Below are positions 23,601 to 32,677 of a DNA stretch of 64,000 nt, one piece after another (the first letter of the stretch is position 1; each line of letters starts with the position of its first letter). Made by a program: the position numbers and the translations under genes. The notes beneath the pieces were generated by a model, which had not been told where the DNA came from, did not search any database, and saw nothing but the letters and a program-made list of their open reading frames with translations. This DNA is from Silene latifolia (taxonomy: Eukaryota > Streptophyta > Magnoliopsida > Caryophyllales > Caryophyllaceae). The DNA lies in NCBI RefSeq assembly GCF_048544455.1, contig NC_133526.1, forward strand, positions 10,184,001 to 10,248,000, written 5' to 3'.

Positions 23601-26600
23601 GGCCATCTGAGTTTTGACCTTTACTTAGTCCAAAATTAAATAATTCAGAATTGAGAAAACTCTTCACAGGTCAAAGTGGCGCTTAACTTATGATAGAAAA
23701 TGCTCCAAATGTTGCTTAATGATGCACTCCAAGAACACTTCGAAGACATATTTATGCACGTAAATAGATTACAAATGTATCAAAAACAAGTTTTATAACA
23801 TAGGATAATTATAAGTAAAGGTTATTAGGAAACATACTGTTTGAGTTTTCTTCAGCACAGTCTTCCCAGTGTCCATGTCGTGGTCAAAAACAGAATGTGG
23901 AGTCCTCAAAGAACTGTATGAAAATCTTAGAACGGTAGACAAATATGGTGACTCCAAAGAATCCACATCATATACAGGGTCAACAAAATCAACTGAGCGG
24001 CCCACTGAAAGTGTTTCAAGTGGCTGGTGAGCTGCAGGAAGATTATAAACAACTACTTTGGGAAGACCGTCCTCGCGTTGAAATACAACAAGATGATTGA
24101 TAAAGAGTCGAAAATACACTATATTTACACTGCACAAAACAAACCAATGATCAGTATTATAAATTTATAATTCCAAAATATAATGCTTGTAGCCTCGGAT
24201 TGGGGGAATTATAATGCTTGATACAGTGATTCTGGTACCATATCATTACAAGAAATGTGGTAAAGTCAAATGGGGTGAAAAAAAAAATTAACTGATTAGT
24301 AATTAGATGATTACAAAGTACAAACCAATCCTATTATAGTATTGATTAACATAATTTTTACATTGCATAAAACAATCTAAGAATGTCCCGCTCTCTTCAC
24401 TAAATAAACAATCATGAGACATGAATTTCCAAAGTTTATGTTTTATTTTCGAGTATCATGTCATATACTCATTTCTACTTATCAAATGCCCTATTTTAGC
24501 CTCTACGCTAAGAAGCGGAATGTGAATAATCAAAAATAAACATGTGTCTATTAAGATGCCGCCTAATAGTAATCGTCTTCTCAATATCATTTCAGCAAGA
24601 ATAATTAGGATAGCTGCTAAAAGTAATTATTTAGGTAACCTAAAAGAGGCAAGATGGAGTTTCTCTTGTTTCCCTAGAACCGTTGTCATGGTAAATGAGT
24701 TTGTGGCCCTTTCCACAACCTTTCATAGAAAAAGTAGGTGACATTATGTTTGAAGTAACAGAGCAGCAAATGTAAGTATGATTACACGAACATAAAATGT
24801 GATGAGATTCCAGGCTGGGATCTTACCTTTCTCTATGCGGTAGGAGGATTGTCAATGCAGACAAATTGTCCAACGGACAAGCAAGAAGTTCTGAATTGAA
24901 ACATAAATCACTCCTCCTCCTAATAATGAAATGATTGCCACGATGACTGGCGTATGTGGATACACCTTCTATGCGAGGAGTCAAAACCTTGAGGCCTTCT
25001 TCAGGTTTTGAAGTGTCGAGATAAAAGACAAACCTTGTCGTTTTACTTCCAGATGAAACAAAAACATAATTCTTGCTTTCAGAAACCGTAAGACCAACTG
25101 AAAACTTGTCATCCTTCTCATGGTAAAGGCAACAATCACTCGACTGCTCTGTTCCCAATTTATGTAACCACACCTAACAAACAATTTCACCATCGGATAG
25201 AGGAAGCTCATGAGAAGAAACGCTATGATAATAACCTCCATAAAAGTTCCATGTAACCATTCTTACCAACCCAAAATACTCTAATGTTAAAACATAATAT
25301 TCCATCCAAAATATGTTTTCTTTCATTTTCCAAATGTCAAATATTTAGCTTGAGGCTTTTACAAAACTAACAGAAAATACACAAATAATAACTTCTAGTG
25401 CTTCTATGACGACAAATGTTTGCAATTACTTTGCCTAAACAAAGACCGAAAACCTGTTAGCTGGCTTTGAGGGTCTCTAGACCTGAAACAGTTGACCAAA
25501 CAACTCACTACATAGATGACTTCAATACTTGGAAGGTATCTTAAAAAAGAGAGGTAAGCGGGCACTAGTATATCATATAGCAAAGGATATATTCCTTGGC
25601 AAAGTCCTCAGTACCTGAGGTAGAAATTAACTATTGGAAACAGATATGGTAAACCAGCTAGTGAATACCACATTATCATTATCATTACCGCAACGCCCAA
25701 TAAAAGTGGCTCGTGTTCAAAGCAGGGTAAGGGGTTCTTATCAAGAATCCTTTGAATTTGTTTCCACGAAATTCGCAACCAAAATGAAATGGATTGTGCA
25801 TATCATGTGAAAGACAGGGTTTTCAGCAGTTATTTATGAGTTCAGGTATTATCAGACTCTCTTCAAGTGTCCCATAAAAGACACATCCCATCAGCTTGTC
25901 AAAATGAATTATAGGAGCAAGAGACAGTTGAAATTGATACCTTGAAGGGTCGAAGCGTCTCATCCATAGTGACATACATTAAGGCTGTATCTCCCGCCCA
26001 TTCAACATCATCTGTAACTCCTACAAGAGGCTTTTCAACAGGCTCTCGAGTCTGAATATCAATAACGCGAAGAGTATAAATCTCATCACCTTTAGTATCT
26101 TCTGCATATGCTACCAACATATTGTTTGGACTAACCTGGCAAAATAAAACTAATATACATAAACAAATGCGGGCACGAGTGCACGACTGGTAAGAAGACA
26201 ATGATTTGCAAAGAATAACAAGCTAACCGCAAAAGCATCAACACAATAGTAATCATGTTCCTTAGCATTAACATTCTCATCAAGTATAACATGCTCAGGT
26301 GGTGCATCAGGCCCGTCTGGCATAGTATCAAACACAGATTGTTCGAGTTTAGTTTCGGTATCAGAAACAGCACGCCTGCAATATCGGACATACTCCTCTC
26401 CTTCCAAAGTCCTACGGTAATAGTAAAAATTCCCTCTCCTTACAGGTACAGACACATCATCTTCTTTGATTCGTCCCCGAATTTCTTTGTATAGCTGTTC
26501 CTCAAATTCTTTGGTTCCTATAAACAATGAGTCCATTTTTGAAATAATGGTCAAAAATAAAATATTTGTCGTTTTGGGTCGGTTTTGAAAATATTTGTCA

Positions 26601-26730
26601 AAATGGTGTCCACGTAGGCTCGGGATTTCTAGACCTGAAACACGCCACTACTAATGGCGTGTTTTGTGAAGGAAACACGCCATTAGTAGTGGCGTGTCTT
26701 TACAACAATTTTTGTACTCAACTGACTAAA

Positions 26731-26769
<39 letters not shown>

Positions 26770-27877
26770 ACACAAGACACGCCATAGGGAATGGCGTGTT
26801 TCCCCTCCGAAACCCGCCATTCCCAATGGCGTGTTTGTTTTAGTCCATTTTTTAATGAAGTTTCTTTCCCTACTCATTATAAACACGCCATTTGTAATGG
26901 CGTGTTTTAGGTCCAGAAATCCCGAGCCTACGTGGACACCATTTTGACAAATATTTTCAAAACCGACCCAAAACGACAAATATTTTATTTTTGACCATTA
27001 TTTCAAAAATAGATTCATAAACAATCAACTAATCAATAATCAAATAATTGATCATCTCCTCTTTTTTTCAGGTGATTGAATTTGATATTCTCCCTCTCTA
27101 TCCCGATCATTTGTTTACCTAATCCATTTTAGTCCACCTGTCATCAAATAATTGACCTCTTTTTTTGTGGCAAAACGAAAGGTAAACAAATGACCGGGAC
27201 GGAGGGAGTAATTGTGAAAAGAAATGGAAATGAAAATTATAATCATCCCGATCATTTGTTTACCTAATCCATTTTCTTTGGTTCATATAGACGATCAACT
27301 AATCAATAATCAAATAATTGATCGTCTCCTCTTTTTTTCAGGTGATTGAATTTGATATTCTCCCTCTATCCCGATCATTTATTTACCTATTCCATTTTAG
27401 TCCACTTGTCATCAAATAATTGATCGTCTCTTTTTTTTTTTTTTTTTTGCCAAAACGAAAGGTAAACAAATGAGCGGGACGGAGGGAGTAATTCTGAAAA
27501 GAAATGGAAATGAAAATGATAATAATACCGGACATGAAGGAATCAACAAAGGAATTTTCGAGGCGGAGATGGGAGAGAACATCGGGATTAGAGCGAGTAT
27601 CGTCGCGAAGCCAGTAGTAGTTGTCGACTCTAACGTCGCCAAACATATCAATCTCATGCTTCTCCTTCTTCGCCAATGGTGCTGATATTATCTTCGCCGC
27701 CTCCGTCGCCGCCGTCGCCATTGTAGATAATTGTCGCCGCCTTAGAGTTGATTTAGTAATATAAGAAGTGCGGTGGCGGCTGAAAAGTGTGGTGGACCAG
27801 GATGAGGACTGTTGCAGTTTGGTGTTTATATAATGACAGAGACAGACCCAAGACTTCGGAACTACTGCTCCTTTCAT
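14640..27877 (-). CDS. Prolyl oligopeptidase family / oligopeptidase B-like serine protease (S9A), 11 exons
   Basis: Exons (minus): 27529-27877, 26228-26517, 25941-26135, 24827-25173, 23838-24129, 21731-21889, 20826-21191, 16528-16593, 16345-16393, 15363-15486, 14640-14730. All introns are GT-AG, phases agree, and the sum is 2328 nt: 775 aa plus stop. The protein parallels Arabidopsis At1g50380 from end to end. The N-terminal beta-propeller begins near HEIDMFGDVRVDNYYWLRDD. The alpha/beta-hydrolase half carries GRSAGGLL (Ser620), LNDPRVMY (Asp705) and GAGHCSKSG (His740). The family hydrolyses short peptides, mostly after basic residues; the substrate here is unknown. The first ATG gives a 52-residue Ser/Arg/Thr-rich extension that could be an organelle presequence; Met53 (27721) begins MATAATEA and would give a cytosolic form. 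The introns are loaded with transposons, yet every exon is intact. Confidence 0.93.
16800..16976 (+). mobile_element. SINE-like 3' part (Au-type tail) in oligopeptidase intron 7
   Basis: A box-B-like GGCTTGATTCTCGAGG near 16813 is followed by CCTTACCCCGCAATTTGTGG, GGAGCCATTGAGGCACTGGG and a (TTG)n tail ending at about 16973. Ending in GTAATGTTGTTGTTG is typical of plant Au-family SINEs, which are RNA polymerase III-derived and mobilised by LINEs. The 5' box A region was not clearly recognised, so the copy may be truncated or degraded. Confidence 0.5.
16982..17359. mobile_element. Tourist-like MITE in oligopeptidase intron 7
   Basis: The 378-bp segment has inverted ends (GGGGGTGTTTGGTAAATGG at the left; AGGCCTTGTTTGGTAATC as the complement of the right end) and a candidate 3-bp TAT duplication at 16979-16981 and 17360-17362. 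The interior repeats AATCTACT/AATCTGCT motifs in both orientations and has no coding content. The termini fit PIF/Harbinger-derived MITEs, although TAT is not the usual TWA target. Confidence 0.6.
17706..19251. mobile_element. Pack-MULE carrying a PPR gene fragment (1,546 bp)
   Basis: The element is bounded by a perfect 9-bp duplication AAAATAAAA (17697-17705 and 19252-19260). Its inverted repeats of roughly 80 bp run on the left as AGGTTATTTCAC...AATAATCCAAACTAA...CTTCTCATAATAATCC and on the right, complemented, as GGGATATTTCAC...AATAATCCAAACTAA...CTTCTCATAATAATCC. Long TIRs with a 9-bp TSD define Mutator-like elements. No transposase is present; instead the interior contains a gene-like leader (TCTCTC-rich, about 17930-18200) and a PPR coding fragment. 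A MULE carrying host gene sequence is a Pack-MULE. It lies within intron 7 of the oligopeptidase gene in the opposite transcriptional sense. Confidence 0.85.
18318..18955 (+). pseudogene. PPR protein fragment (At1g25360-like) captured in the Pack-MULE
   Basis: The plus strand encodes recognisable plant pentatricopeptide (PLS-class) repeats: SNVLVTLYCKSGTIREARHI, then WNSILSGYVTDGQVLEARNF, then MPEKNHLSWTVMIAAYAQTG and GFQPCDFSYAG, and finally, in another frame, MGNPLITMYGRCSTVEDAH. The order and wording match the middle of the At1g25360-type PPR protein, an organelle RNA-binding family. About 200 codons are visible, while such proteins are about 790 aa. The copy is dead: two in-frame TAA stops lie near 18544 and 18569, with a frameshift around 18790-18840 and another near 18390. 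Both ends of the gene are missing. It was carried here by the surrounding Pack-MULE. Confidence 0.8.
19401..20209 (+). mobile_element. 5'-truncated LINE, 3' end with zf-RVT domain and poly(A)
   Basis: The insertion is bounded by a perfect 12-bp duplication AGATGGCGAAAG at 19389-19400 and 20210-20221 and ends in an A-rich tail (about 20190-20209). The plus strand encodes the reverse-transcriptase zinc-binding domain (zf-RVT) found at the C-terminus of plant LINE ORF2: YSIKAGYQWLRPDG, then WYPWVLNRWIIPRHSFLCWL, then the Cys/His cluster CCYLCGELEESRAHLFCRM. After a stop near 19743, the further LINE C-terminal reading frame (MVAMILACLMAHLWLGRN) follows. RT and endonuclease are missing, as expected for a 5'-truncated target-primed insertion of 809 bp. 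A frameshift lies near 19430-19450. It is inside intron 7 of the oligopeptidase gene. Confidence 0.85.
21890..23837 (-). other. Intron 5 of the oligopeptidase gene, no recognised insert
   Basis: This 1.95-kb AT-rich intron separates exon 6 (21731-21889) from exon 5 (23838-24129). I see no coding domain, terminal repeats or target duplication that I could support. Confidence 0.5.
26529..27016. mobile_element. Palindrome-rich MULE-type MITE at the intron 1 acceptor (488 bp)
   Basis: The inverted repeats extend more than 100 bp from both ends (GAGTCCATTTTTGAAATAAT at the left; GAATCTATTTTTGAAATAAT as the complement of the right), flanked by a perfect 9-bp duplication ATAAACAAT at 26520-26528 and 27017-27025. 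That combination is Mutator-like. Between the arms are five palindromic units of the form ACACGCCA-N-TGGCGTGT (about 26636-26660, 26673-26697, 26777-26799, 26815-26834, 26882-26905) and a run of 34 A at 26734-26767. The left duplication touches the AG of the 3' splice site (minus strand, 26519-26518) of oligopeptidase intron 1. There is no coding content. Confidence 0.8.
27090..27208. mobile_element. Stowaway-like MITE (intron 1, first copy)
   Basis: The termini read CTCCCTCTCTATCCCGATCA at the left and, complemented from the right, CTCCCTCCGTCCCGGTCAT. TA follows the right end. CTCCCTCCGTCCC termini with TA duplication mark Tc1/mariner-derived Stowaway MITEs. The element is about 119 bp and non-coding. 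Confidence 0.7.
27360..27488. mobile_element. Stowaway-like MITE (intron 1, second copy)
   Basis: It has the same termini and interior as the copy at 27090-27208, with a longer T run near 27431-27448 and TA at 27489-27490. It probably arose by duplication of the surrounding block and not by a new insertion. Confidence 0.7.
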
Positions 27878-27942
27878 TCATGCCAATCAATTATCGGATA
27901 TTCTATCCTATGTTTTTTTTGGCGAAATCACAAATTCTCATT

Positions 27943-29512
27943 TTTTTTTTTTTTTTTTTTTTGGCAACTGGAAAGAAAGGTTCCTTATACAATGCACTTA
28001 TACAACTAAATTCATAAGCTAAGACAGAAAAGTAGCTACATCGGTTCACAAACACGTGTTGATGGCGTACGGCTGGCTGAACACATAAACTTAAATCTTC
28101 ATCCTCCACCTTCTTGAAGGGACGAACCGCGTTGGCCAAATAATAGACCAAATCTTCACTTATCTTAGAAACCAAAGCTTCGGAGAAATACCTGCAATAA
28201 GACCCAAAAGAGTGTCTCGGAGATTCATCTCCTCGGCTATGATACGCATCATCTGAAACCTAACGAGACTCTTGATCTATCGAGAGAGAGAGCCAAGTGT
28301 ACTTACGCCACACGAACGTAGAAAGGGAAAGCGGAACACAGACCAATAACATCTGCCTCCAAATGAGAGAAAACTCCTACACTTTGGACCACCATCACTA
28401 GAGACAAGAAACTCGTATCCCAGAAAAGCGAGTAAATAAATAACTGACAATCGAGAAAACCATTTCCGCATCCCCCTGACCAAGACCATCTCTAAAGGCC
28501 GGGTAGAGATGGGCACAACACAGACCGAATGTAAAACTACCATCACCATTATTAGTCCAACAACTAAAGCAAAAGACCCATAGATAAGGGGACAGGACAC
28601 CCAAAAATCCATGAAAAAGTCGGTAAGATAAAGCTGTAAGAGGTTTTTATTTGGTATAATGAAAGGCACAAAATAGAAAGATAAAACATTAATTATAAAA
28701 GAAAATCACCGCATCCGACCCAACCAACAACACTGCCAAAACCCCGACTCCACCCTACCCAACACTTCTCCAACAGACATGACATACACCCCAGGCAAGA
28801 CGTCGCACCAATCCAAGAAACAAACGGACCCAACATGTCATCACGAGAAACACGACAGACCACAAAACCCGAAACATACACCGAGACTCCAAATTCCAAC
28901 AAACCCCCCAGGACCATCGGCTTACATGCAAACAAACCAACCAAGAGATCGACTCAGACCGACACTAGAAAACCAGTAAGTGGGACCGATCGGTGGGGGA
29001 AGGGGCGAGGGGAAGGGGAAACACCAAATCGTCTCAAAACCAGCACCACATACAAAAAACTACAACAAGATGAGCTATACTCATCGACCAACCCATATAG
29101 CTGACGGACAAGGGGAACTCACCAGGGGTGGGGAAAGGGGAAAGGGGGAGGGGAAACACCCCTGGGCATGCAAGGCTTCGATGACAGGACAAGGGAACGG
29201 AGGAACGGACCGACCTCGGAGCACCGACACGACAAACAATACCACGACCAGCCGGACGATCGCGACAGAGACGAGCGCTGTCAAGGAGGAGGGCGCGATC
29301 AAGGCTTAGGGGGCAGAAACAGATAAGGGAGAAGTGCAATCGCCGGAGATAGGTCCAAAGGGGAACCCATCTCCGGCGAAAGGGTAGGAGGAGCGGAGGA
29401 GAAGTGTGAGGTGAGGGGAGACGGCGGAACACTAAAAAAAATTAGGGTTTTTTTGTGTTTTTTTAGAGAGAGGGGAGAGTAAAGTTTTTAGAGAGAGATT
29501 GAGACCTTGTCA
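27943..29512 (-). mobile_element. Poly(A) retroposon (LINE-like, non-autonomous), 1.57 kb
   Basis: A 14-bp direct repeat CACAAATTCTCATT lies at 27929-27942 and 29513-29526. The plus strand has a T run to 27962 directly after the left copy, which is the poly(A) tail of a minus-strand retroposon. The minus-strand start (about 29500) is rich in TCTCTC and has an ACCCTAATTTTTTTTAG block and a GCCGCC/CCGGCG-rich stretch that looks like a transcript leader. The rest is GC-rich with no reverse transcriptase, endonuclease or other domain that I recognise. A long TSD and 3' poly(A) point to LINE-type target-primed integration, either of an internally deleted LINE or of a copied host transcript. It sits 65 bp upstream of the first ATG of the oligopeptidase gene, in the same orientation. 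Confidence 0.7.
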
Positions 29513-29526
29513 CACAAATTCTCATT

Positions 29527-29894
29527 GAAAAGTGAAAACATGCACTATCCGACATGTTTAGGCGCGTGTCTAAATAAATGAAGAAAGTTAGATACGTTTT
29601 ATAGGCGTTCGATATGTTTAGGCGCGTGTTCAACAAGTGTCGGCGTCCGACACGGTGTCAGATACGAGACGATTGGCTAAGAAGAGTGTTCATGCTACCT
29701 AGTGTACAAGATGGGTTGATATTGAAGAATGCGTTCAGCAGTTTGTATGTTATTAAGACATTTTTGTTAACCGATGTAGTTGTTAATTTGTTATTAGGGG
29801 TGTTTATGCAGGGTTTGCTTGGATTGAGGGTAAAAACGGGGAAATAAATAGGGGAGTAATAAGTAAGGTGTATTTTCCATGTTTGGTATGGTAG
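29527..29894. other. Intergenic stretch with degraded MITE-like repeat
   Basis: No gene was found. The block at about 29545-29675, with repeated GTTTAGGCGCGTGT and a TGTCGGCGTCCGACAC core, resembles the core of the hAT-like MITEs at 60460 and 62510. Its ends could not be located. Confidence 0.4.
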
Positions 29895-29903
29895 TAATTA
29901 TTC

Positions 29904-32127
29904 CGAAAAGGCTACACATACACGAGGTGTATGAGAAAACCATACACGGCCAATGATTTCGTGACACGTGGCTAACTTGAGTCAATCTTAAGTGATTAAT
30001 TAAGGGTTAAATTGGTAATTAAATATATATAGTTAAGTTGATCACCACATGTAGTTAACATTATTTAAGGTAATTTTTTTATTCTCTTGTTTTACATATT
30101 ATAACTATTATTATTATTACTATTATTATTAATAATTACAATTTTTTTTATCAGTTATCCCTAATAAAACTCGATTTATTCAATTAATTAGAAATCAATT
30201 AATCCTAATTCAATTAATTAAATATTGTTATTATTTTTTTTTTTAATGAAATGTTTGTTTTTTCTTCACTTAATTTTGTTTTTAATTTTTACGGTTATTT
30301 TGATAAGGTTTATTCATTCAAAAATATGGGAAGATTTTGGTGCCTCAAACTATCAACAGTAAGATCAAATTTTCAAAAATAAATTCCTAAAAACAAGCAA
30401 AAATATTTTCACAATATGAAATCTAAAAGATTAAAAAAATCTTTTTAAAAGCGCAGTTTCTATACTTAAAAACTAAATTCCTAAAATCAAGGAAAGAATA
30501 CTTAAAAAAAGGAAACTTTAAAATCTAAAATAGATTTTTTTTTTAAAAAGCAGTTTCTATACTTAAGAACCTAATTTCCTAAAATTAAGGAAAAAATATG
30601 TTTAAAAAAGGAAAATTTAAAATTCGGAATTAGAAAATGTGGAAGTTTTACAATATAAAGATTTGTAATGTGTTAGTATTATGTGCTGATACCCTTGCAT
30701 TCCTAGGGATGTCAATGGATCGGGTTCGGGTCGGGTGAAGCTTCATCCGTCATCCATCCGTCCTTTTAAAATCTCATCCAACCCGTCCGCCATCCGTGAA
30801 ACATATCATCCGTCATCCATCCATCCATCATCCATGAATGAAACGGGTGGATCGGGTGATAAACGGGTGTTGTGTATTTATATATTTCAAGTTAAAAAAA
30901 ATGATGATTTTTTTTTTCTCTACAAAAATAAATTTAGATAATTATCTTAGTTTAACTTTCTAGTGGGTAGGTTCACAAAATATTTATTTTGAGAGTAGAA
31001 AAATATGAAAATTTAAATATTTAATATCTTAATAATGTGTTATAAGTAAAAAAATTAAATAAAAAATAATAAAATCGGGTGATGGCGGGTGGAATTTCTT
31101 CATCCAACCCATCCGTCATCCATCATCCGTTTCATCCGTCATCCATCCTTCCATCATCCATTTAAATCGGGTTTTCATCCATCTTTAGGATCAGGTGGAT
31201 CGGGTTTTGATGGATGAGGGTGAAATTAACATCCCTAGCATACCTGGTTATTAGTTGCTTTGCAAAAACATGCTGCTAAGTCCACCCGCGTTCGAATCTC
31301 AATAGCCACCTTTTTTTTTTTTGCCTTTTTTCCCTAATTCCACACTAACGCAAACAATTTACATCAAAACTAACCTGCACTACGAGATTAATTTAACCCT
31401 AAAAATTGATTAAGAATACGATTTGATTAACCGAGTTAAAAATATTTGATTAATTTTGGTTGCTATTTGATTAACGCAAACAATTTGATTAAGTTTTAGG
31501 TTACGATTTGGATTAATTGTGGTTACGATTTTGATTATTGAGTTAGGGTTCATCAATTTGATTAATACAAATGAATTAGGTTATGATTAATCAAATTAAA
31601 TTAAGATTAATTCGATTTTCATTGATTAACAATAGGATAATCGAATTTCATTGATTAACCGAAATAACAATAGGGTTACGATTTTGATTTTAATTAAATT
31701 TGGGTTAATTGATTTTCACGAATTAAATTAGGGTTCATAAATTAATCGATTTGGGTTAATTCATTTTGACGAATTGAAATAGGGTTCATGATTAATCAAT
31801 TTGGGTTAATGGATTTTAACCGAAAATGATTAAGGATAATCGATTAATTAAAATGTGTAAAACCCATTAATTTTTAAAAAAATAACTAAATAAAAATGTA
31901 TATACAAATAAATAAAATTTCATGAAAATCATTAATAAAAGGAAGAAATATAAACAATTCCATAAATAATGATACCTAGATGTAGTTAACTTGTTAACTA
32001 CATATGTCAAATTACTAACTTAACCTTACTCTAACCAATAGATGTTAACTCTGGTTTGCCACGTGGCATAATTTTATTGATCGTGTATGGAAAATCACAT
32101 ACACCTCGTGTATGTGTAGCATCTTCC
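29904..32127. mobile_element. MULE-like TIR element without coding capacity (2,224 bp)
   Basis: A perfect 9-bp duplication TAATTATTC flanks it (29895-29903; 32128-32136). The left end contains GCTACACATACACGAGGTGT followed by ATACACGGCCAATGATTTCG and ACACGTGGC. The right end, complemented, contains GCTACACATACACGAGGTGT, CATACACGATCAATAAAATT and CCACGTGGC, so the inverted repeats extend about 75-80 bp. Long TIRs plus a 9-bp TSD fit a Mutator-like element. The interior is very AT-rich and shows no transposase or captured gene; it carries a nested hAT-like repeat at 30702-31241. Confidence 0.75.
30702..31241. mobile_element. hAT-like MITE with ATCCATCCGTC repeats, nested in the MULE
   Basis: The ends are inverted: CTAGGGATGTCAATGGATCG at the left, and CTAGGGATGTTAAT as the complement of the right. 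They are flanked by the near-duplicates GCATTCC and GCATACC. CAGGGATG/TAGGGATG-type termini with 7-8-bp duplications are common in non-autonomous hAT elements. The interior has clusters of CATCCGTCATCCATCC on one side and GGATCGGGT on the other. No coding content. Confidence 0.6.
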
Positions 32128-32136
32128 TAATTATTC

Positions 32137-32677
32137 AGCTCCCGAATTTATTACTCTCGTGAAGAGGTAATACATTACCGACACTCCCCCCAGGTAATGA
32201 TTATGGGAGTAAAACATCTTCAGTAATCATTACTCTTATATGCCAAAACTATCATCAAAACTATCATCAAGGAACTCATTACCCAAGTAATTAACTTCTC
32301 TAGTAATTATCACTCAATTAAAATTTAACCCTTAATTATTCCATGGATTTCAGGCAAGCCCTCAGTAGTCGGACCAGATCGGATCGTATTTTATTAGGTT
32401 TGGTCCACATTCCACCTATTTCTTCTACTTTGGTCTTCGGTCATGTGCTAGACCAAACCGAATGGACCGCGGACCGTACCATGGACGAACTTATATAACA
32501 AAAGAATCAATTAAAATTGTAACATTGTTGATTTTATTTTTTACTCTGTTTACCCGTATTATAAGATGTGTAATTATATATTTAAATCTAGTAAGAAGAT
32601 AATTTTGTTTATTTTGATTGTTACAAACTTTTTGAGTTCTAATTTTATGTATATTATACCATGTCAATGACAATCCT
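32137..32677. other. Intergenic stretch left of the Retand-like element
   Basis: No gene was found. The segment 32355-32480 is rich in GGACC/GGTCC motifs. Similar motifs occur at 52035-52200 on the other side of the Retand-like element, so the retroelement may have landed inside an older GGACC-rich MITE. Confidence 0.4.

Larger units (their letters stand above)
27021..27525. repeat. Tandem duplication within oligopeptidase intron 1
   Basis: About 27021-27243 and about 27292-27523 share the order: ATCAACTAATCAATAATCAA, a GATCATCTCC/GATCGTCTCC block, TTTTTTTCAGGTGATTGAAT, a Stowaway-type element, and TGAAAAGAAATGGAAATGAA. The second unit ends at the exon 1 donor (27529/27528). This is a direct duplication of about 230 bp with a Stowaway copy in each unit, separated by about 50 bp that begins with another partial Stowaway-like end (TCCCGATCATTTGTTTACC at 27247). 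Confidence 0.65.

Noticed and set aside
25665-25760. Possible second SINE with a TTATCATTATCATTA tail on the minus strand
   Set aside because: A short repeated tail is visible, but neither box A/box B nor a TSD could be supported.
26734-26767. 34-A run as the tail of a retroposon
   Set aside because: It lies inside a TIR element bounded by a 9-bp TSD, and no separate TSD surrounds the A run.
27903-28175. 90-codon minus ORF as a small gene next to the oligopeptidase
   Set aside because: It runs through the poly(A) tract and TSD of the retroposon and so is a chance frame.
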